Source: Marinomonas pollencensis (GTDB taxonomy: Bacteria > Pseudomonadota > Gammaproteobacteria > Pseudomonadales > Marinomonadaceae). From it: a DNA stretch of 64,000 nucleotides. The translations under genes and the position numbers were made by a program. Below are positions 27,220 through 37,900 of this stretch, in pieces. How positions within the stretch are numbered: position 1 is the first letter of the stretch; each line of letters opens with the position of its first letter. Where the stretch lies: contig NZ_QUNG01000006.1 of NCBI RefSeq assembly GCF_003387375.1, positions 147,345 through 211,344 on the forward strand, in the 5' to 3' direction. Below the pieces are notes generated by a model, which had not been told where the DNA came from, made no database searches, and was given only the letters and a program-made list of their open reading frames with translations.

Positions 27220-27823
27220 AATCTGTGGGATCACCAATTTAGAAGATGCATTGGCCGCTTGTCATGATGGTGCTGATGCGTTGGGTTTTGTCTTCTATGA
27301 AAAAAGCCCGCGTTATATAGACCCTGTGAAAGCGAACGCAATTGTTTCTCAATTGCCGCCGTTCGTTGTGCCTGTGGCCTTGTTTGTTGATGCCTCGGCG
27401 GAAGACATAGAGGCTGTGGTTGCTGATAATGCGCGTTGGCTGATTCAATTTCATGGAAATGAGTCAGAACAGGAGTGTTTATCCTATAATCGTTCTTATA
27501 TAAAAGCCTTAAGAGTTAAGGAAGGGGACGATTTACAAGAGGCGGCTCAGGCTTATCAGTCGGCCAGCGCTATTTTGCTGGATGCCTATAAAGCCGGTGT
27601 ACCAGGTGGTACTGGTGAAGTATTTAATTGGTCTTTAATTCCTGAAGAGATGCCGCTGCCCGTTATCTTAGCGGGTGGTTTGACGCCTGATAATGTTGCC
27701 CGTGCGGTTGAGCAAGTTGCTCCTTATGCGGTTGATGTTAGCGGAGGTGTTGAGGCGTCGAAAGGAATAAAGAATAAACTAAAAGTAAAACAATTTATTA
27801 GTGGAGCAAAGCGTGAGCAATAA
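27203..27823 (+). CDS. trpF: Phosphoribosylanthranilate isomerase
   Basis: TrpF isomerises phosphoribosylanthranilate in tryptophan synthesis. The 206-residue TIM barrel begins [12 protein letters not shown] with the catalytic cysteine, and has the [14 protein letters not shown] loop, LLDAY with the catalytic aspartate, and [11 protein letters not shown] plus [15 protein letters not shown] near the end. It is a stand-alone enzyme, not fused to TrpC. It overlaps truA at its start and trpB at its end. The remaining trp genes (EGDC) are not in the window. Confidence 0.96.
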   Translation: MPCRVKICGITNLEDALAACHDGADALGFVFYEKSPRYIDPVKANAIVSQLPPFVVPVALFVDASAEDIEAVVADNARWLIQFHGNESEQECLSYNRSYIKALRVKEGDDLQEAAQAYQSASAILLDAYKAGVPGGTGEVFNWSLIPEEMPLPVILAGGLTPDNVARAVEQVAPYAVDVSGGVEASKGIKNKLKVKQFISGAKREQ

Positions 27824-29024
27824 AGATATAGATCAAACCTTGCCAGATGAGCATGGTCGTTTTGGTCAGTACGGTGGAGTCTTCGTTTCCGAAACGTTAA
27901 TGTCTGCGCTTGATGATTTGACAAAAATGTATGAAGACTTGTCTCAGGATGCGGATTTTCAGGCTGCCTTTGACAAAGATTTAGCCCATTACGTCGGTCG
28001 CCCTTCGCCTTTGTATTTTGCTGAGCGTTTAACAGAAAAAATGGGTGGCGCGAAAATCTATCTTAAACGTGAAGATTTAAACCACACCGGTGCTCACAAG
28101 ATTAATAATACGATCGGCCAGGCACTTTTGGCTAAGCACATGGGCAAACCGAATATTATCGCAGAAACCGGTGCGGGTCAGCATGGTGTCGCTTCTGCGA
28201 CAGTCGCGGCGCGTCTTGGTTTAAACTGTAAAGTGTTTATGGGGGCGGAAGATATTCGTCGTCAAAAACTGAATGTCTATCGTATGAAGTTGCTAGGCGC
28301 GGAAGTGATCCCCGTTGAATCTGGTACCAAAACCCTTAAAGACGCGCTGAATGAAGCGATGCGTTACTGGGTAAGTAACGTTGATGATACCTTCTACATC
28401 ATTGGTACGGCGGCTGGGCCTCATCCGTACCCTAAACTCGTGCGAGATTTCCAGGCAGTTATTGGTCGTGAAACCAAGCAGCAATGTATGGCGCAAGAAG
28501 GGCGCTTGCCGGATGCGGTCGTCGCTTGTGTTGGTGGTGGTTCTAACGCGATTGGTATGTTCTATCCCTTTATTGGTGATGATGGTGTTGACATGTATGG
28601 TGTTGAGGCTGGCGGTGATGGCGTTGAAACAGGCCGTCATGCGGCGCCGCTGTCAGCGGGTCGCCCTGGTGTGTTGCACGGTAACCGTACCTATGTCATG
28701 GCGGATGACGACGGTCAAATCCTAGGCACACATTCTATTTCTGCTGGTCTGGACTACCCAGGTGTTGGTCCAGAGCACGCTTGGTTAAAAGACATTGGTC
28801 GTGCTAATTATGTGGCGATTAATGACGATGAGGCGATGGAAGGATTCCATGATCTAACCCGCCTTGAAGGTATTATGCCGGCTCTTGAGTCAAGTCATGC
28901 GGTGGCTTATGGCATGAAATTGGCCGCCACTATGGAAAAAGATAAAATTGTGGTCATCAATCTATCTGGTCGAGGCGACAAAGATATTATGACAGTAGCA
29001 GAATTGGATGGGATTGAAGTATGA
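27813..29024 (+). CDS. trpB: Tryptophan synthase beta subunit
   Basis: TrpB joins indole and serine to tryptophan using pyridoxal phosphate. The protein from GTG 27813 (GGAG 6 bases upstream) has 403 residues. The PLP lysine is Lys96 in [10 protein letters not shown], the catalytic glutamate is in AETGAGQHG, and the phosphate loop is [10 protein letters not shown]. The start GTG lies within the end of trpF. The ATGA overlap with trpA couples the two subunits that form the alpha2-beta2 complex. Confidence 0.97.
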   Translation: MSNKDIDQTLPDEHGRFGQYGGVFVSETLMSALDDLTKMYEDLSQDADFQAAFDKDLAHYVGRPSPLYFAERLTEKMGGAKIYLKREDLNHTGAHKINNTIGQALLAKHMGKPNIIAETGAGQHGVASATVAARLGLNCKVFMGAEDIRRQKLNVYRMKLLGAEVIPVESGTKTLKDALNEAMRYWVSNVDDTFYIIGTAAGPHPYPKLVRDFQAVIGRETKQQCMAQEGRLPDAVVACVGGGSNAIGMFYPFIGDDGVDMYGVEAGGDGVETGRHAAPLSAGRPGVLHGNRTYVMADDDGQILGTHSISAGLDYPGVGPEHAWLKDIGRANYVAINDDEAMEGFHDLTRLEGIMPALESSHAVAYGMKLAATMEKDKIVVINLSGRGDKDIMTVAELDGIEV

Positions 29025-29827
29025 GCCGAATTAAGCAGTGTTTCGCACAACTTGCTGAGTCAGGAAAAAAAGCGTTAATTCCTTATATTACCGCGGGTGA
29101 CCCGACTCCGGAACACACGGTGACCATAATGAATGGTTTGGTAGAAGCTGGGGCAGACGTTATTGAAATAGGCATGCCGTTTTCCGACCCTATGGCGGAT
29201 GGTCCAGTGATACAATTGGCTTGTGAGCGTAGCTTGGCTGCTGGCACGAGTGTGCGTAAAGTGTTGTCTATTATTGCTGAGTTTCGCAAGCACAATACCC
29301 ATACTCCGATCGTATTAATGGGCTATTTGAACCCAATTGAGTTCTTTGGTTATCAAGCTTTTGCAAATTCTGCGAAAGAAGCGGGTGTAGACGGCATTTT
29401 ATTAGTCGATCTGACTCCTGAAGAGGCGACAGATGTAGTAGAATGCTTCCGCCAAAACGACATTGACCTAATTTACTTGTTGTCACCAACAACAACACCA
29501 GCACGAGCGAAGAAGATTTGTGACTTGGCTTCTGGCTATGTGTACTACGTGTCTGTGAAAGGGGTGACTGGTGCCGCTGAGCTGGATGTTGATAGCGTTA
29601 AGCAGCATGTGGATTCATTGCGTGAAATTACCGACCTACCGATTGGGGTTGGCTTTGGTATTCGTGATGCTAAAACCGCCGCTGCGGTCAGTCACTGTGC
29701 TGATGGTGTCATTGTTGGTAGTGTTTTGGTTAACGCCATTGCTGAAAATAAAGATCAGCCAAAAGAATATATCGCTGACGCTTTGCAAGCCATCTTAGCG
29801 CCAATGCGTAATGAGATGGACGCCTAA
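29021..29827 (+). CDS. trpA: Tryptophan synthase alpha subunit
   Basis: TrpA cleaves indole-3-glycerol phosphate and passes indole through a tunnel to TrpB. The 268-residue TIM barrel has [18 protein letters not shown] with the catalytic Glu and Asp, then [22 protein letters not shown] and [11 protein letters not shown] for phosphate binding. It overlaps trpB by four bases and is followed 33 bases later by accD. Confidence 0.97.
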   Translation: MSRIKQCFAQLAESGKKALIPYITAGDPTPEHTVTIMNGLVEAGADVIEIGMPFSDPMADGPVIQLACERSLAAGTSVRKVLSIIAEFRKHNTHTPIVLMGYLNPIEFFGYQAFANSAKEAGVDGILLVDLTPEEATDVVECFRQNDIDLIYLLSPTTTPARAKKICDLASGYVYYVSVKGVTGAAELDVDSVKQHVDSLREITDLPIGVGFGIRDAKTAAAVSHCADGVIVGSVLVNAIAENKDQPKEYIADALQAILAPMRNEMDA

Positions 29828-29860
29828 GCGGCAGTCGTAAACAGAGATATGGAGAAATAA

Positions 29861-30724
29861 ATGAGTAGCTGGTTAGACAAATTTGTACCTTCGATTGTGC
29901 GTAGCGAATCGAAGCGAGGATCAGGTTCTGTTCCTGAGGGTTTATGGAAAAAATGCCCTAAGTGTGACAACGTTCTTTATCGCCCTGAGTTAGAGAAAAA
30001 CTTGGATGTATGTCCAAAATGTCATCACCATTTACGTGTAAACGCTCGTCGTCGTCTGGATATCTTCTTAGACAAAGAAGGCCGTTTTGAAATCGGTGCT
30101 CATTTGGAGCCTGAAGACAAACTGAAATTTAAAGATTCTAAGCGTTATAAAGACCGTATTACGGCTGCGCAAAAAGCCACTGGCGAGAAAGACGCCTTGG
30201 TGGCAATGGAAGGTGCACTGAATGGCATGCCAGTCGTGGCAGTGGCGTTTGAGTTCAGTTTCCTAGGCGGCTCTATGGGCGCGATTGTCGGTGAGCGCTT
30301 TATTCAGGCGGTTAATGTGTGTCTTGAAAAACGTATTCCATTGGTGTGTTTCTCTGCCAGTGGCGGCGCACGCATGCAAGAAGCTTTAATTTCTTTGATG
30401 CAAATGGCGAAAACCAGTGCGGGTCTTGAGCGTATGAAGCAAGAAGGTATCCCATACATTTCTGTCATGACAGACCCTGTATTTGGTGGTGTTTCTGCTT
30501 CGCTTGCTATGCTAGGTGATTTGAACGTAGCAGAGCCAAATGCGTTGATCGGTTTTGCTGGTCCTCGGGTTATTGAGCAAACTGTACGCGAAAAATTGCC
30601 AGCAGGCTTCCAGCGCAGTGAGTTTTTGTTGGACAAAGGTGCGCTTGACATGATTATCAAACGTGATGAAATGCGTGACCGTTTGTTTAATATCTTGTCA
30701 TTACTGACAAACAGAGCGGCATAA
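29861..30724 (+). CDS. accD: Acetyl-CoA carboxylase carboxyltransferase beta subunit
   Basis: AccD works with AccA to move the carboxyl group from biotin to acetyl-CoA, making malonyl-CoA for fatty acid synthesis. The 287 residues include an N-terminal C4 zinc ribbon ([10 protein letters not shown] and [11 protein letters not shown], about 31-55) and the crotonase-like carboxyltransferase core with [25 protein letters not shown] and [14 protein letters not shown] precedes ATG 29861. folC starts 4 bases after its stop. Confidence 0.97.
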   Translation: MSSWLDKFVPSIVRSESKRGSGSVPEGLWKKCPKCDNVLYRPELEKNLDVCPKCHHHLRVNARRRLDIFLDKEGRFEIGAHLEPEDKLKFKDSKRYKDRITAAQKATGEKDALVAMEGALNGMPVVAVAFEFSFLGGSMGAIVGERFIQAVNVCLEKRIPLVCFSASGGARMQEALISLMQMAKTSAGLERMKQEGIPYISVMTDPVFGGVSASLAMLGDLNVAEPNALIGFAGPRVIEQTVREKLPAGFQRSEFLLDKGALDMIIKRDEMRDRLFNILSLLTNRAA

Positions 30725-30728
30725 ATCA

Positions 30729-31979
30729 ATGACGTCAAGGTCGTTAGATAATTGGCTTTCGTATATCGAAAGCCAACATCCTTCTGAGATCGAGTTAGGT
30801 CTAGAGCGCGGTAGTTCAGTACTAGAAAAACTGGCTATTTCGCGCCCCAAAGGCAAGGTGATCACCGTTGCTGGAACGAATGGCAAGGGTTCTACCTGCG
30901 CCATGCTGACCCAGTACCTTACCTCTCAAGGTCATACGGTGGGCACTTACACATCCCCTCACTTTTTAGCTTTCAATGAGCGCATCGCGCTGAACAATGT
31001 TGCGTGTCAGGATGCGCTGATTTGTCAGGCTTTTGAAGCCATTGAAGCGGCTCGAGCTGGAACCCCCTTAACCTATTTTGAATTCAGTACTTTGGCCGCA
31101 TTGTGGATTTTTTCCCAATCGGAGCTGGATTATTGGGTGTTAGAGGTCGGCTTAGGTGGGCGTTTGGATTCGGTGAATATGGTGGATGCTGATGTGGCTG
31201 TGATCACCTCAATTTCATTGGACCACACGGATTGGTTGGGTGACTCAATAGAGGTCATCGCCCGAGAGAAAACTGGCATTGCTCGTCACGGTAAGTTGCT
31301 GGTTAGTGGGGTGGTGAATCCACCCAACAGCCTGGCAGAAACGGCCATTATGATAGGCGCTGACTTACGCCAAAAGGGTGAGCAGTTTTCTTATCAAATG
31401 GCAGAAAACGAATGGTCGTGGAGCGGTAATAACACGGCTTTCGAGCATCTGCCAATACCAAATTTACCCATTGAGAACGCGGCAACTGTCGTTGCTGTGT
31501 TGAGCTTTATGGGGCTTGATCCTGATGTTGTGGCGTTGCGACACCTGTTTGCCAACGCGCAATTAACTGGCCGCTTCCAGAAAGTGAGCGATGCGCCAGT
31601 AACTTATATCGACGTGGCACATAACCCAGAAGCAGCAGGTGAATTGGCTAACCGAGTGGCGGCATTTAGCAAGCAACCTGTGGCTGTGTGTGGCATGTTA
31701 AAAGACAAGGATATCAACAGTGTTTTGGCAACCTTAGTGGATAAATTCTCAGCTTGGCATTTAGCGGATTTAGCCGGCCCACGCGGAGCCAAAGCGCTTG
31801 ATCTGGCCAGATCACTTGAGCAAAAAAATGCCACGGATTTATCGCAATACGACACTGTTTCAGCGGCCATCGAAGTGGCTGCAAATCAGGCGTTAGAAGA
31901 GGGCAGGAGCCTTGTTGTGTTCGGCTCTTTTGTGACTGTAACGGACTATTTAGCTTATGCTAAAGGAAAACAAGCCTGA
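30729..31979 (+). CDS. folC: Bifunctional folylpolyglutamate/dihydrofolate synthase
   Basis: FolC adds glutamate to dihydropteroate and to folates using ATP. The 416-residue Mur-ligase-like protein has the P-loop TVAGTNGKGSTCAML, the YTSPHFLAFNERIA segment, VLEVGLGGRLDSVN, the ITSISLDHTDWLG block and the C-terminal domain with DVAHNPEAA. It lies immediately after accD and its TGA overlaps the ATG of the SPOR gene by one base. Confidence 0.95.
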   Translation: MTSRSLDNWLSYIESQHPSEIELGLERGSSVLEKLAISRPKGKVITVAGTNGKGSTCAMLTQYLTSQGHTVGTYTSPHFLAFNERIALNNVACQDALICQAFEAIEAARAGTPLTYFEFSTLAALWIFSQSELDYWVLEVGLGGRLDSVNMVDADVAVITSISLDHTDWLGDSIEVIAREKTGIARHGKLLVSGVVNPPNSLAETAIMIGADLRQKGEQFSYQMAENEWSWSGNNTAFEHLPIPNLPIENAATVVAVLSFMGLDPDVVALRHLFANAQLTGRFQKVSDAPVTYIDVAHNPEAAGELANRVAAFSKQPVAVCGMLKDKDINSVLATLVDKFSAWHLADLAGPRGAKALDLARSLEQKNATDLSQYDTVSAAIEVAANQALEEGRSLVVFGSFVTVTDYLAYAKGKQA

Positions 31980-32572
31980 TGTTAGATAAAAAGATGACGC
32001 ATAGGTTGATTGGTGCCAGCATTTTGATTGTTGCTGCAGCGATTATCTTGCCGCAAATTTTAGATGGCGAACGACCACCTGAGTTAGATGTTCAGGTGGT
32101 GGTCAGTAAACCCCCCGTGTTTCCTGAGGTAAAAATAGCCCCTGCTCAGTCGTTGGATAAATTGCCAGATGCAACGGAAGATTCGTCAGTCGAACCTTCT
32201 GCTGAAGAGATACAGTTAACGGGTAAGTCCGCTCAGGATATTAGTTTGGTGGCGGAAGCCGACAAAGAACCGCCAGCACCAGTTGTGCAGGCTAAGCCAA
32301 AAGTTGTGGTTAAGCAAAAAGAGGCAAAACCCCCAGTGGTATCAGCTCGCTGGACGGTTCAAATTGCCACCTTTGCACAAGAAGCTAACGCGAAGCGCTT
32401 AGTGTCTAAACTAAAAAAAGCCAATTATCCAGCTTATAGCATCACGACGAATGCTCTTTTTAAAGTGTATGTTGGTCCCGAGTTGGACCGCACTACTTCA
32501 GAGAAAGTACAAGCTGACATTCATAAGAAATTCTCACTAAAAGGAATTGTGGTGAAGTTTTCTGAGAATTAA
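31979..32572 (+). CDS. dedD: SPOR-domain membrane protein (DedD-like)
   Basis: A bitopic protein of 197 residues: a single membrane segment near the start (IGASILIVAAAIILPQIL), a proline-, valine- and lysine-rich periplasmic linker, and a C-terminal SPOR domain (RWTVQIATFAQEANAKRLVS to IVVKF). SPOR domains bind glycan strands stripped of side peptides at the division site, so a role in septation is expected. The position after folC and before cvpA matches dedD in Pseudomonas and E. coli. Confidence 0.9.
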   Translation: MLDKKMTHRLIGASILIVAAAIILPQILDGERPPELDVQVVVSKPPVFPEVKIAPAQSLDKLPDATEDSSVEPSAEEIQLTGKSAQDISLVAEADKEPPAPVVQAKPKVVVKQKEAKPPVVSARWTVQIATFAQEANAKRLVSKLKKANYPAYSITTNALFKVYVGPELDRTTSEKVQADIHKKFSLKGIVVKFSEN

Positions 32573-32594
32573 CACAAGTTTTGTTTGCTGGTAT

Positions 32595-32622
32595 TTGGAT
32601 TATCTTAACCTTCTGTTAAACT
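32595..32622 (+). promoter_or_regulatory. Possible internal promoter for cvpA-purF
   Basis: TTGGAT at 32595 and TAAACT at 32617 are spaced 16 bases apart in the only sizable gap of the truA-purF block, 25 bases before cvpA. Confidence 0.4.
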
Positions 32623-32646
32623 TCGCGCGCTTTCAATAGGGTTGTT

Positions 32647-33180
32647 ATGGACGCAATAAACTCAATTTCTACATTAGATTGGCTGATCATCGCCGTCGTT
32701 ATAATTTCTACCCTACTGAGCTTAAAAAGGGGATTTGTTAAAGAGGTCTTGTCGCTAGTGACTTGGGTTGTTGCCTTTGTGGTGGCCGTCAAGTTCTCCG
32801 ACAATATGCAAGCGCTATTGATCGATCAGGTACAGAGTGATCAGATCCGCTATATTGTGTCGTTTGCTTCTTTATTTGTGGCGAGTTTAATAATTTGTGC
32901 TTTGGCCAGTTATTTAATTGGCTCGTTAATACAGGTTACAGGCCTTTCTAGCACTGACAGGGTGCTGGGAATGGTATTTGGTTTTGCACGTGGGAGTTTG
33001 ATTGTCGTGGCTTTTGTTTCATTGCTGAGTTTAAGCCCAGCAATAGAAAAAACAGAGCTTTGGAAGTCATCGCAATTGATCCCTCAATTAGTGCTTTTGA
33101 AAGACTGGACGCGTGATATGTTAGGCAAGAGTTCGGATCTTGTTGATCCGACTCTCATTGACCGCGCTCTTGGAAATTAG
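32647..33180 (+). CDS. cvpA: CvpA family membrane protein
   Basis: CvpA (177 residues) is an inner-membrane protein first linked to colicin V production and now associated with envelope integrity; its molecular function is not settled. Four hydrophobic segments are visible (about residues 9-27, 30-48, 65-92 and 103-124). The family start LDWLIIAVVIISTLLSLKRGFVKE is clear in content and the block FGFARG is present. It precedes purF by 76 bases, the order seen across gammaproteobacteria. Confidence 0.93.
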   Translation: MDAINSISTLDWLIIAVVIISTLLSLKRGFVKEVLSLVTWVVAFVVAVKFSDNMQALLIDQVQSDQIRYIVSFASLFVASLIICALASYLIGSLIQVTGLSSTDRVLGMVFGFARGSLIVVAFVSLLSLSPAIEKTELWKSSQLIPQLVLLKDWTRDMLGKSSDLVDPTLIDRALGN

Positions 33181-33256
33181 TTGTCTAATAGGCAGCGAGT
33201 GAAGAACCTTTATTGTGTGTTATAAGCACAATTTCCCCAACACGAGGATCTAGAAC

Positions 33257-34765
33257 ATGTGTGGTATCGTTGGTGTCGTAGGCACATCCATGGTCAACCA
33301 AGCCATCTTTGATGCGTTAACCTTGCTTCAACATCGCGGGCAAGATGCTGCAGGGATGGTAACCAGCCATAATGGACGTCTGTGTTTACGCAAAGACAAT
33401 GGTCCGGTTAGTGAAGTGTTTCGTACGCGTCACATGAAAAAATTGCATGGTAATATAGGCATTGGGCATGCCCGTTACCCAACAGCAGGCACCTCCAGCT
33501 CTGCTGAAGCACAACCTTTTTACGTTAACTCTCCTTATGGTATTTCGCTGGCTCATAATGGCAATTTGACCAACACAGAAAAGCTTAAGCAAGAAGTGTT
33601 TGAATCCGATTTGCGCCATGTGAACACCACTTCTGACTCTGAAGTATTGGTCAATGTATTGGCCCACGAGCTGCATTTAGAAGGCAAGCTTGTACCAACA
33701 CCAGAAGACATTTTTAATGCACTAGAGCGTGTTTATAAGCGTATCGAGGGTGGTTATGCTGTCGTCGCTTTGATTACTGGATATGGCATTCTTGCGTTTC
33801 GTGATCCTGATGGAATTCGCCCATTGATTTACGGTTCTAAGCAAACGGAAGGTGGTGTTGAATACATGGTGGCGTCTGAGAGCGTGGCTTTGGATGCGGC
33901 AGGTTTTACCATTGAAAGAGACATTCAGCCTGGTGAGGCGATTTTCTTTGACGTCAATCACAAGGTTCATGTGCGTCAATGTACACCGAAAAAAGTAGCT
34001 CGCCCTTGTTTGTTTGAGTACGTTTACTTTGCTCGTCCTGATACGGTAATTGACAGTATTTCTGTTTATAAAGCCCGGATGAATATGGGAGATCGTTTGG
34101 CGGCAAAAATCCAACGTGAATGGAAAGATCATGACATAGACGTGGTTATTCCGATCCCAGACACCAGCCGTACAGCTGCGTTGCAGATTGCTCAAGCTTT
34201 GAATATTCCATTCCGTGAAGGCTTGGTGAAAAACCGCTACATTGGCCGTACCTTTATTATGCCAGGGCAAGCGGTGCGTAAAAAATCCGTACGCCAAAAG
34301 CTAAACCCAGTGCCATTTGAGTTTAAGGACAAAACCGTTCTGCTAGTTGATGACTCCATTGTTCGTGGTACCACGAGTAAAGAAATCATCGAAATGGCGC
34401 GTGATGCGGGTGCGAAGAAGGTATACATTGCTTCGGCGGCGCCAGAAGTGCGTTATCCGAATGTGTATGGTATTGATATGCCAGCGGTAACAGAATTGAT
34501 CGCCCACAACCGTAACGTGGATGAGATCTGTGAGTTGATTGGTGCTGATAAGTTGATTTTCCAAGACTTAGAGGATTTGATTGCCGCTTGTGTCGATGAA
34601 AAGCACTCAGAAGTTCGTGAGTTTGATACTTCTGTGTTTGATGGAAAATACATCACCGGTGATATCACAGAAGCCTACCTCACACGTCTTGAGACTGCGC
34701 GAAATGATACCCAAAAAGACTCTGTTGAAAATGCTGCTAGTAGTGACATGATGCACCCTATGTAA
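33257..34765 (+). CDS. purF: Amidophosphoribosyltransferase
   Basis: PurF makes 5-phosphoribosylamine from PRPP and glutamine, the first step of purine synthesis. The 502-residue enzyme keeps the N-terminal nucleophile Cys2 (MCGIVGVVG), the class II glutamine amidotransferase domain ([20 protein letters not shown]), and a phosphoribosyltransferase domain with the PRPP loop [16 protein letters not shown]. It has no [4Fe-4S] cysteine set typical of Bacillus PurF. A strong terminator follows at 34792. Confidence 0.97.
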   Translation: MCGIVGVVGTSMVNQAIFDALTLLQHRGQDAAGMVTSHNGRLCLRKDNGPVSEVFRTRHMKKLHGNIGIGHARYPTAGTSSSAEAQPFYVNSPYGISLAHNGNLTNTEKLKQEVFESDLRHVNTTSDSEVLVNVLAHELHLEGKLVPTPEDIFNALERVYKRIEGGYAVVALITGYGILAFRDPDGIRPLIYGSKQTEGGVEYMVASESVALDAAGFTIERDIQPGEAIFFDVNHKVHVRQCTPKKVARPCLFEYVYFARPDTVIDSISVYKARMNMGDRLAAKIQREWKDHDIDVVIPIPDTSRTAALQIAQALNIPFREGLVKNRYIGRTFIMPGQAVRKKSVRQKLNPVPFEFKDKTVLLVDDSIVRGTTSKEIIEMARDAGAKKVYIASAAPEVRYPNVYGIDMPAVTELIAHNRNVDEICELIGADKLIFQDLEDLIAACVDEKHSEVREFDTSVFDGKYITGDITEAYLTRLETARNDTQKDSVENAASSDMMHPM

Positions 34766-34791
34766 CAATAGAGTGTGACAGCAAGTTACCA

Positions 34792-34829
34792 AACAAAGCC
34801 AGACCAAGTGTCTGGCTTTGTTGTTTTTG
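34792..34829 (+). terminator. Intrinsic terminator of purF
   Basis: A perfect 12-bp stem AACAAAGCCAGA / TCTGGCTTTGTT with a 7-base loop is followed by GTTTTTGG. Confidence 0.85.
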
Positions 34830-34855
34830 GTTAGGGCTATTTTGAAGAAGCACGA

Positions 34856-34957
34856 ATGTCGCAATACAAAGACGCAACAAATACCATTCGTGCAGGTGTT
34901 CGTCAGGCACCAGAGCAAGAAAACCGCGAAGTCATTATTGAGGCTAGTCGTGTTTGA
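34856..34957 (+). pseudogene. metZ: Remnant of metZ (O-succinylhomoserine sulfhydrylase), first ~33 codons
   Basis: A 33-codon frame begins at ATG 34856 behind GAAGAAG and ends at TGA 34955. It contains TIRAGVRQAPEQENREVI, which resembles the N-terminal block of MetZ (pattern T-x-x-x-R-A-G-x-x-R-x-P-E-x-E-x-x-E). metZ is the gene that follows purF in Pseudomonas, so position and sequence agree. The rest of the roughly 400-residue enzyme is absent, and the stop lies only 3 bases from the end of the opposite-strand RND gene. It may be a scar from a rearrangement. An intact copy could exist elsewhere in the genome. The match is from memory of the family, not an alignment. Confidence 0.6.
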
Positions 34958-34960
34958 CGG

Positions 34961-37900
34961 CTAGCTCTCTATCGAGGCGAGTTTTTCAGCTTCGTCAGCG
35001 GCTTCTTGTTTGCGTTCTGCACGACGGTAGCCGAGTACCAGAAGGCAGGGTGTTAAAATAAGCGTCAAAGGTGTCGCGAAAGCGAGCCCGCCTGCAATGG
35101 CGGTGGAGAGCTGTGTCCACCATTGTGCCGAAGGCGCACCAATGCTGATAGACTGATGAATCAAGTCCACATTAAGCTGAAATACCATAGGTACTAGCCC
35201 TAGAATGGTGGTAATGGTGGTCAGCATAACCGGTCGTAGGCGTTGTACGCCGGTGCGAATGGCGGCTTCACGTACTTTCATACCTTGTGCTCTAAGGGTG
35301 TTAAAGGTATCAATCAGCACGATATTGTTATTCACCACTATGCCCGCCAGGGCAATAACGCCGACCCCGCTCATCACCACACCAAAGGGTTGCCCTTTTA
35401 GCATCAATCCAATAAACACGCCTATGGTTGAAAAGATAACGGCACTAAGAATCAGGATGCATTGAAAAAAGTTATTGAATTGGGTAACGAGAATAATTGC
35501 CATGATAAAAAAGGCGACGAAAAACGCTTTCATTAGAAAGTCAGTGGACTTTTCTTGATTCTCTGTATTGCCTCTAAACTGATAGGAAATCGACTTATCT
35601 AATTCTGAGTCGAGTCGCGCTTTGATGTCATTGATCACGTTATTGACTACCACGCCATCTTGCACATTAGCGTCAATGGTGATGGTTTTTTTGCCGTCAG
35701 TACGGTTAATGACACCTTGTTTGGGCGCGGCGTAACGCTGAATGAAGTTACTCGCCGGAATAGGTCCTTGGGAGGACGGGATTTGTAGTTGATCAAGTTG
35801 TTCAAGGCTGCGTTGATTCACAGGGTAACGCAGCACTATGTCAATTTTATCGTCAGCGCCTTCGGGTAAGAAGTCGCTGAGAATTAACCCGTTGCTCACC
35901 AGTTTGACCACATTGCCTAGCGTGTTCATATCGACACCATAACGACTGGCCTTGGCGCGATCTACTTCAATCCGCCACTCAATACCCGGCTGTGAGCGAT
36001 CGTCTTCCACGGAAATAATCGTGCTCTGGTCTTTGAGCTGTTGAGAGATAATATTCGCTGCTTCGTTTAAGGGGCGACTGAAGTCTGAACTCAATTCAAG
36101 TTGAATGTCTGCACCGGATTGCGGGCCATCCTGCTGCACTTCTGTGGTCACTAATATGCCTGGGATTTGAGCGGTCTTTTGACGTATTTTGTTCAGTATT
36201 TCGTTGGCCGGTGGGCGCAGTGACCAATCGATAAACTCCATGGATATTTTACCAATACTGTCCGCCGCGTCGTTATTTCCTGGACTGTCAAAGGTGGTTG
36301 CAATCAGTGTTTTTAAGTTTGGGTTGCCAATCAGTAGGTTTTCGACTTGGCGCACCAAGGCGTCTTTTTCACTGAGCGATAAATTGCCTCGGGCATGAAT
36401 TTCAAGATTGGCAACGTCTGGTTCAATATTGGGAAAAAACTCAACGCCTTTCCCGTACAAGCTGTAAATCACTTGCACACTGATCAGTGCAGTGACTACA
36501 AATAAAAGCACCCAGACAGGAATCTCCACAAGGCGGGTTAATACTCGACTATACCAGCCAGCAAAGCCTTTTAGCTTGCTTAAATCGCCATTTTCAGCCA
36601 CTCGTAATGCCAGTAAAGTGGTGTTGCTATAGCTGCCTTTTTTACCAATTAATGAGCCTATGGTGGGCAGTACAATTAATGCCATCACCAGGGATGCGGT
36701 GAGTGTCGCAATCACTGTGATGGGCAAATAGCGCATAAACTCGCCGACAATGTCAGGCCAAAACAGCAAGGGCATAAAGACCGCAAGTGTGGTGCCTGTA
36801 GAGGCAATAATAGGCCAAGCCATACGCTTAGCCGCTTCACTGTACGCTTCTTTTTTTGGTGCGCCTTCTGCCAGTTTTCGGTCGGCGTATTCGGTGACCA
36901 CAATAGCGCCATCGACCAGCATGCCGACGCTTAGTATGAGCGCAAATAGCACGACCATATTAATGGTATAGCCCTGAATATTGAGCAATAAAATACCGGT
37001 GAGAAAGGCACCGGGAATCGCCAAGCCGACTAAAATAGAGCTGCGAATGCCTAACGCCCACACAATGACTATCATGACTAATAATGTGGCGGTTAACACA
37101 TTATTAAATAGATCGTTTAAGGACGTTTTGATGTTGTTTGATTCATCTTGAGAAAGGCTGTATTCGATGCCATCTGGCCATTGCTTGCTGTTTTTTTCGA
37201 CTAAGGCTTTGACCGCATCTAGGGTATCAATGATGTTGGCTCCGACTCTTTTTGAGACGGCGAGCGATAGGCTGTTTTTGCCATCGACTCTGGCGTAGCT
37301 GGTCGGGTCTTCAAAGGTAAGCTCGCCACTGGCAATATCGCCCAGTTTGACCACATTATCTCCGTCTACCTTGATCGGTAAATTTAGAATATCTTCTTTG
37401 GTTTTGAGCAATCCAGGCACTTTTAACGGAAAACGACCGGCGCCAGTGTCGAGATTTCCGGCGGCGACAAGTTGATTGTTGCCGGACACAAAGTTAGCCA
37501 CATCTGATAAATTCAAACGATAGGAATTAAGTTGTTCAGGGCGAATGATGATCTGTGCTTGTTGCTCTCTGTCGCCGCTGATTTCAGCTTCTAGTACACC
37601 GCTCGTGGCTTCAATTTGGTCTTGTAAGTCATTGGCTATACGGCTTAAAGTGGTGAAGCCAACGTTGCCGGATAAGTTAATCCGTAGCACGGGAAACGTC
37701 GATAAGTTGATTTCAGAGACCGTCGGTTCGTCAGCGTCATCAGGCAGTTCGCTTTTTGCGCGGTTCACTTTTTCTTGGGTATCAATGATGGCCTGATCAA
37801 TATTAGTGCCTTGATTAAACTCCAAAATCACAGACGCGTGATTTTCTGATGCGGTAGAGCGGATCTTTTTTAAATCATCCAGTCCTTTTAATTCTTTTTC

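Noticed and set aside
27203..29827. Full trp operon
   Set aside because: Only trpF, trpB and trpA are here; trpE, G, D and C are absent and no trp leader precedes them.
34607..34918. 103-codon minus-strand frame after purF
   Set aside because: It runs antisense through the purF end and its terminator and has no family likeness.
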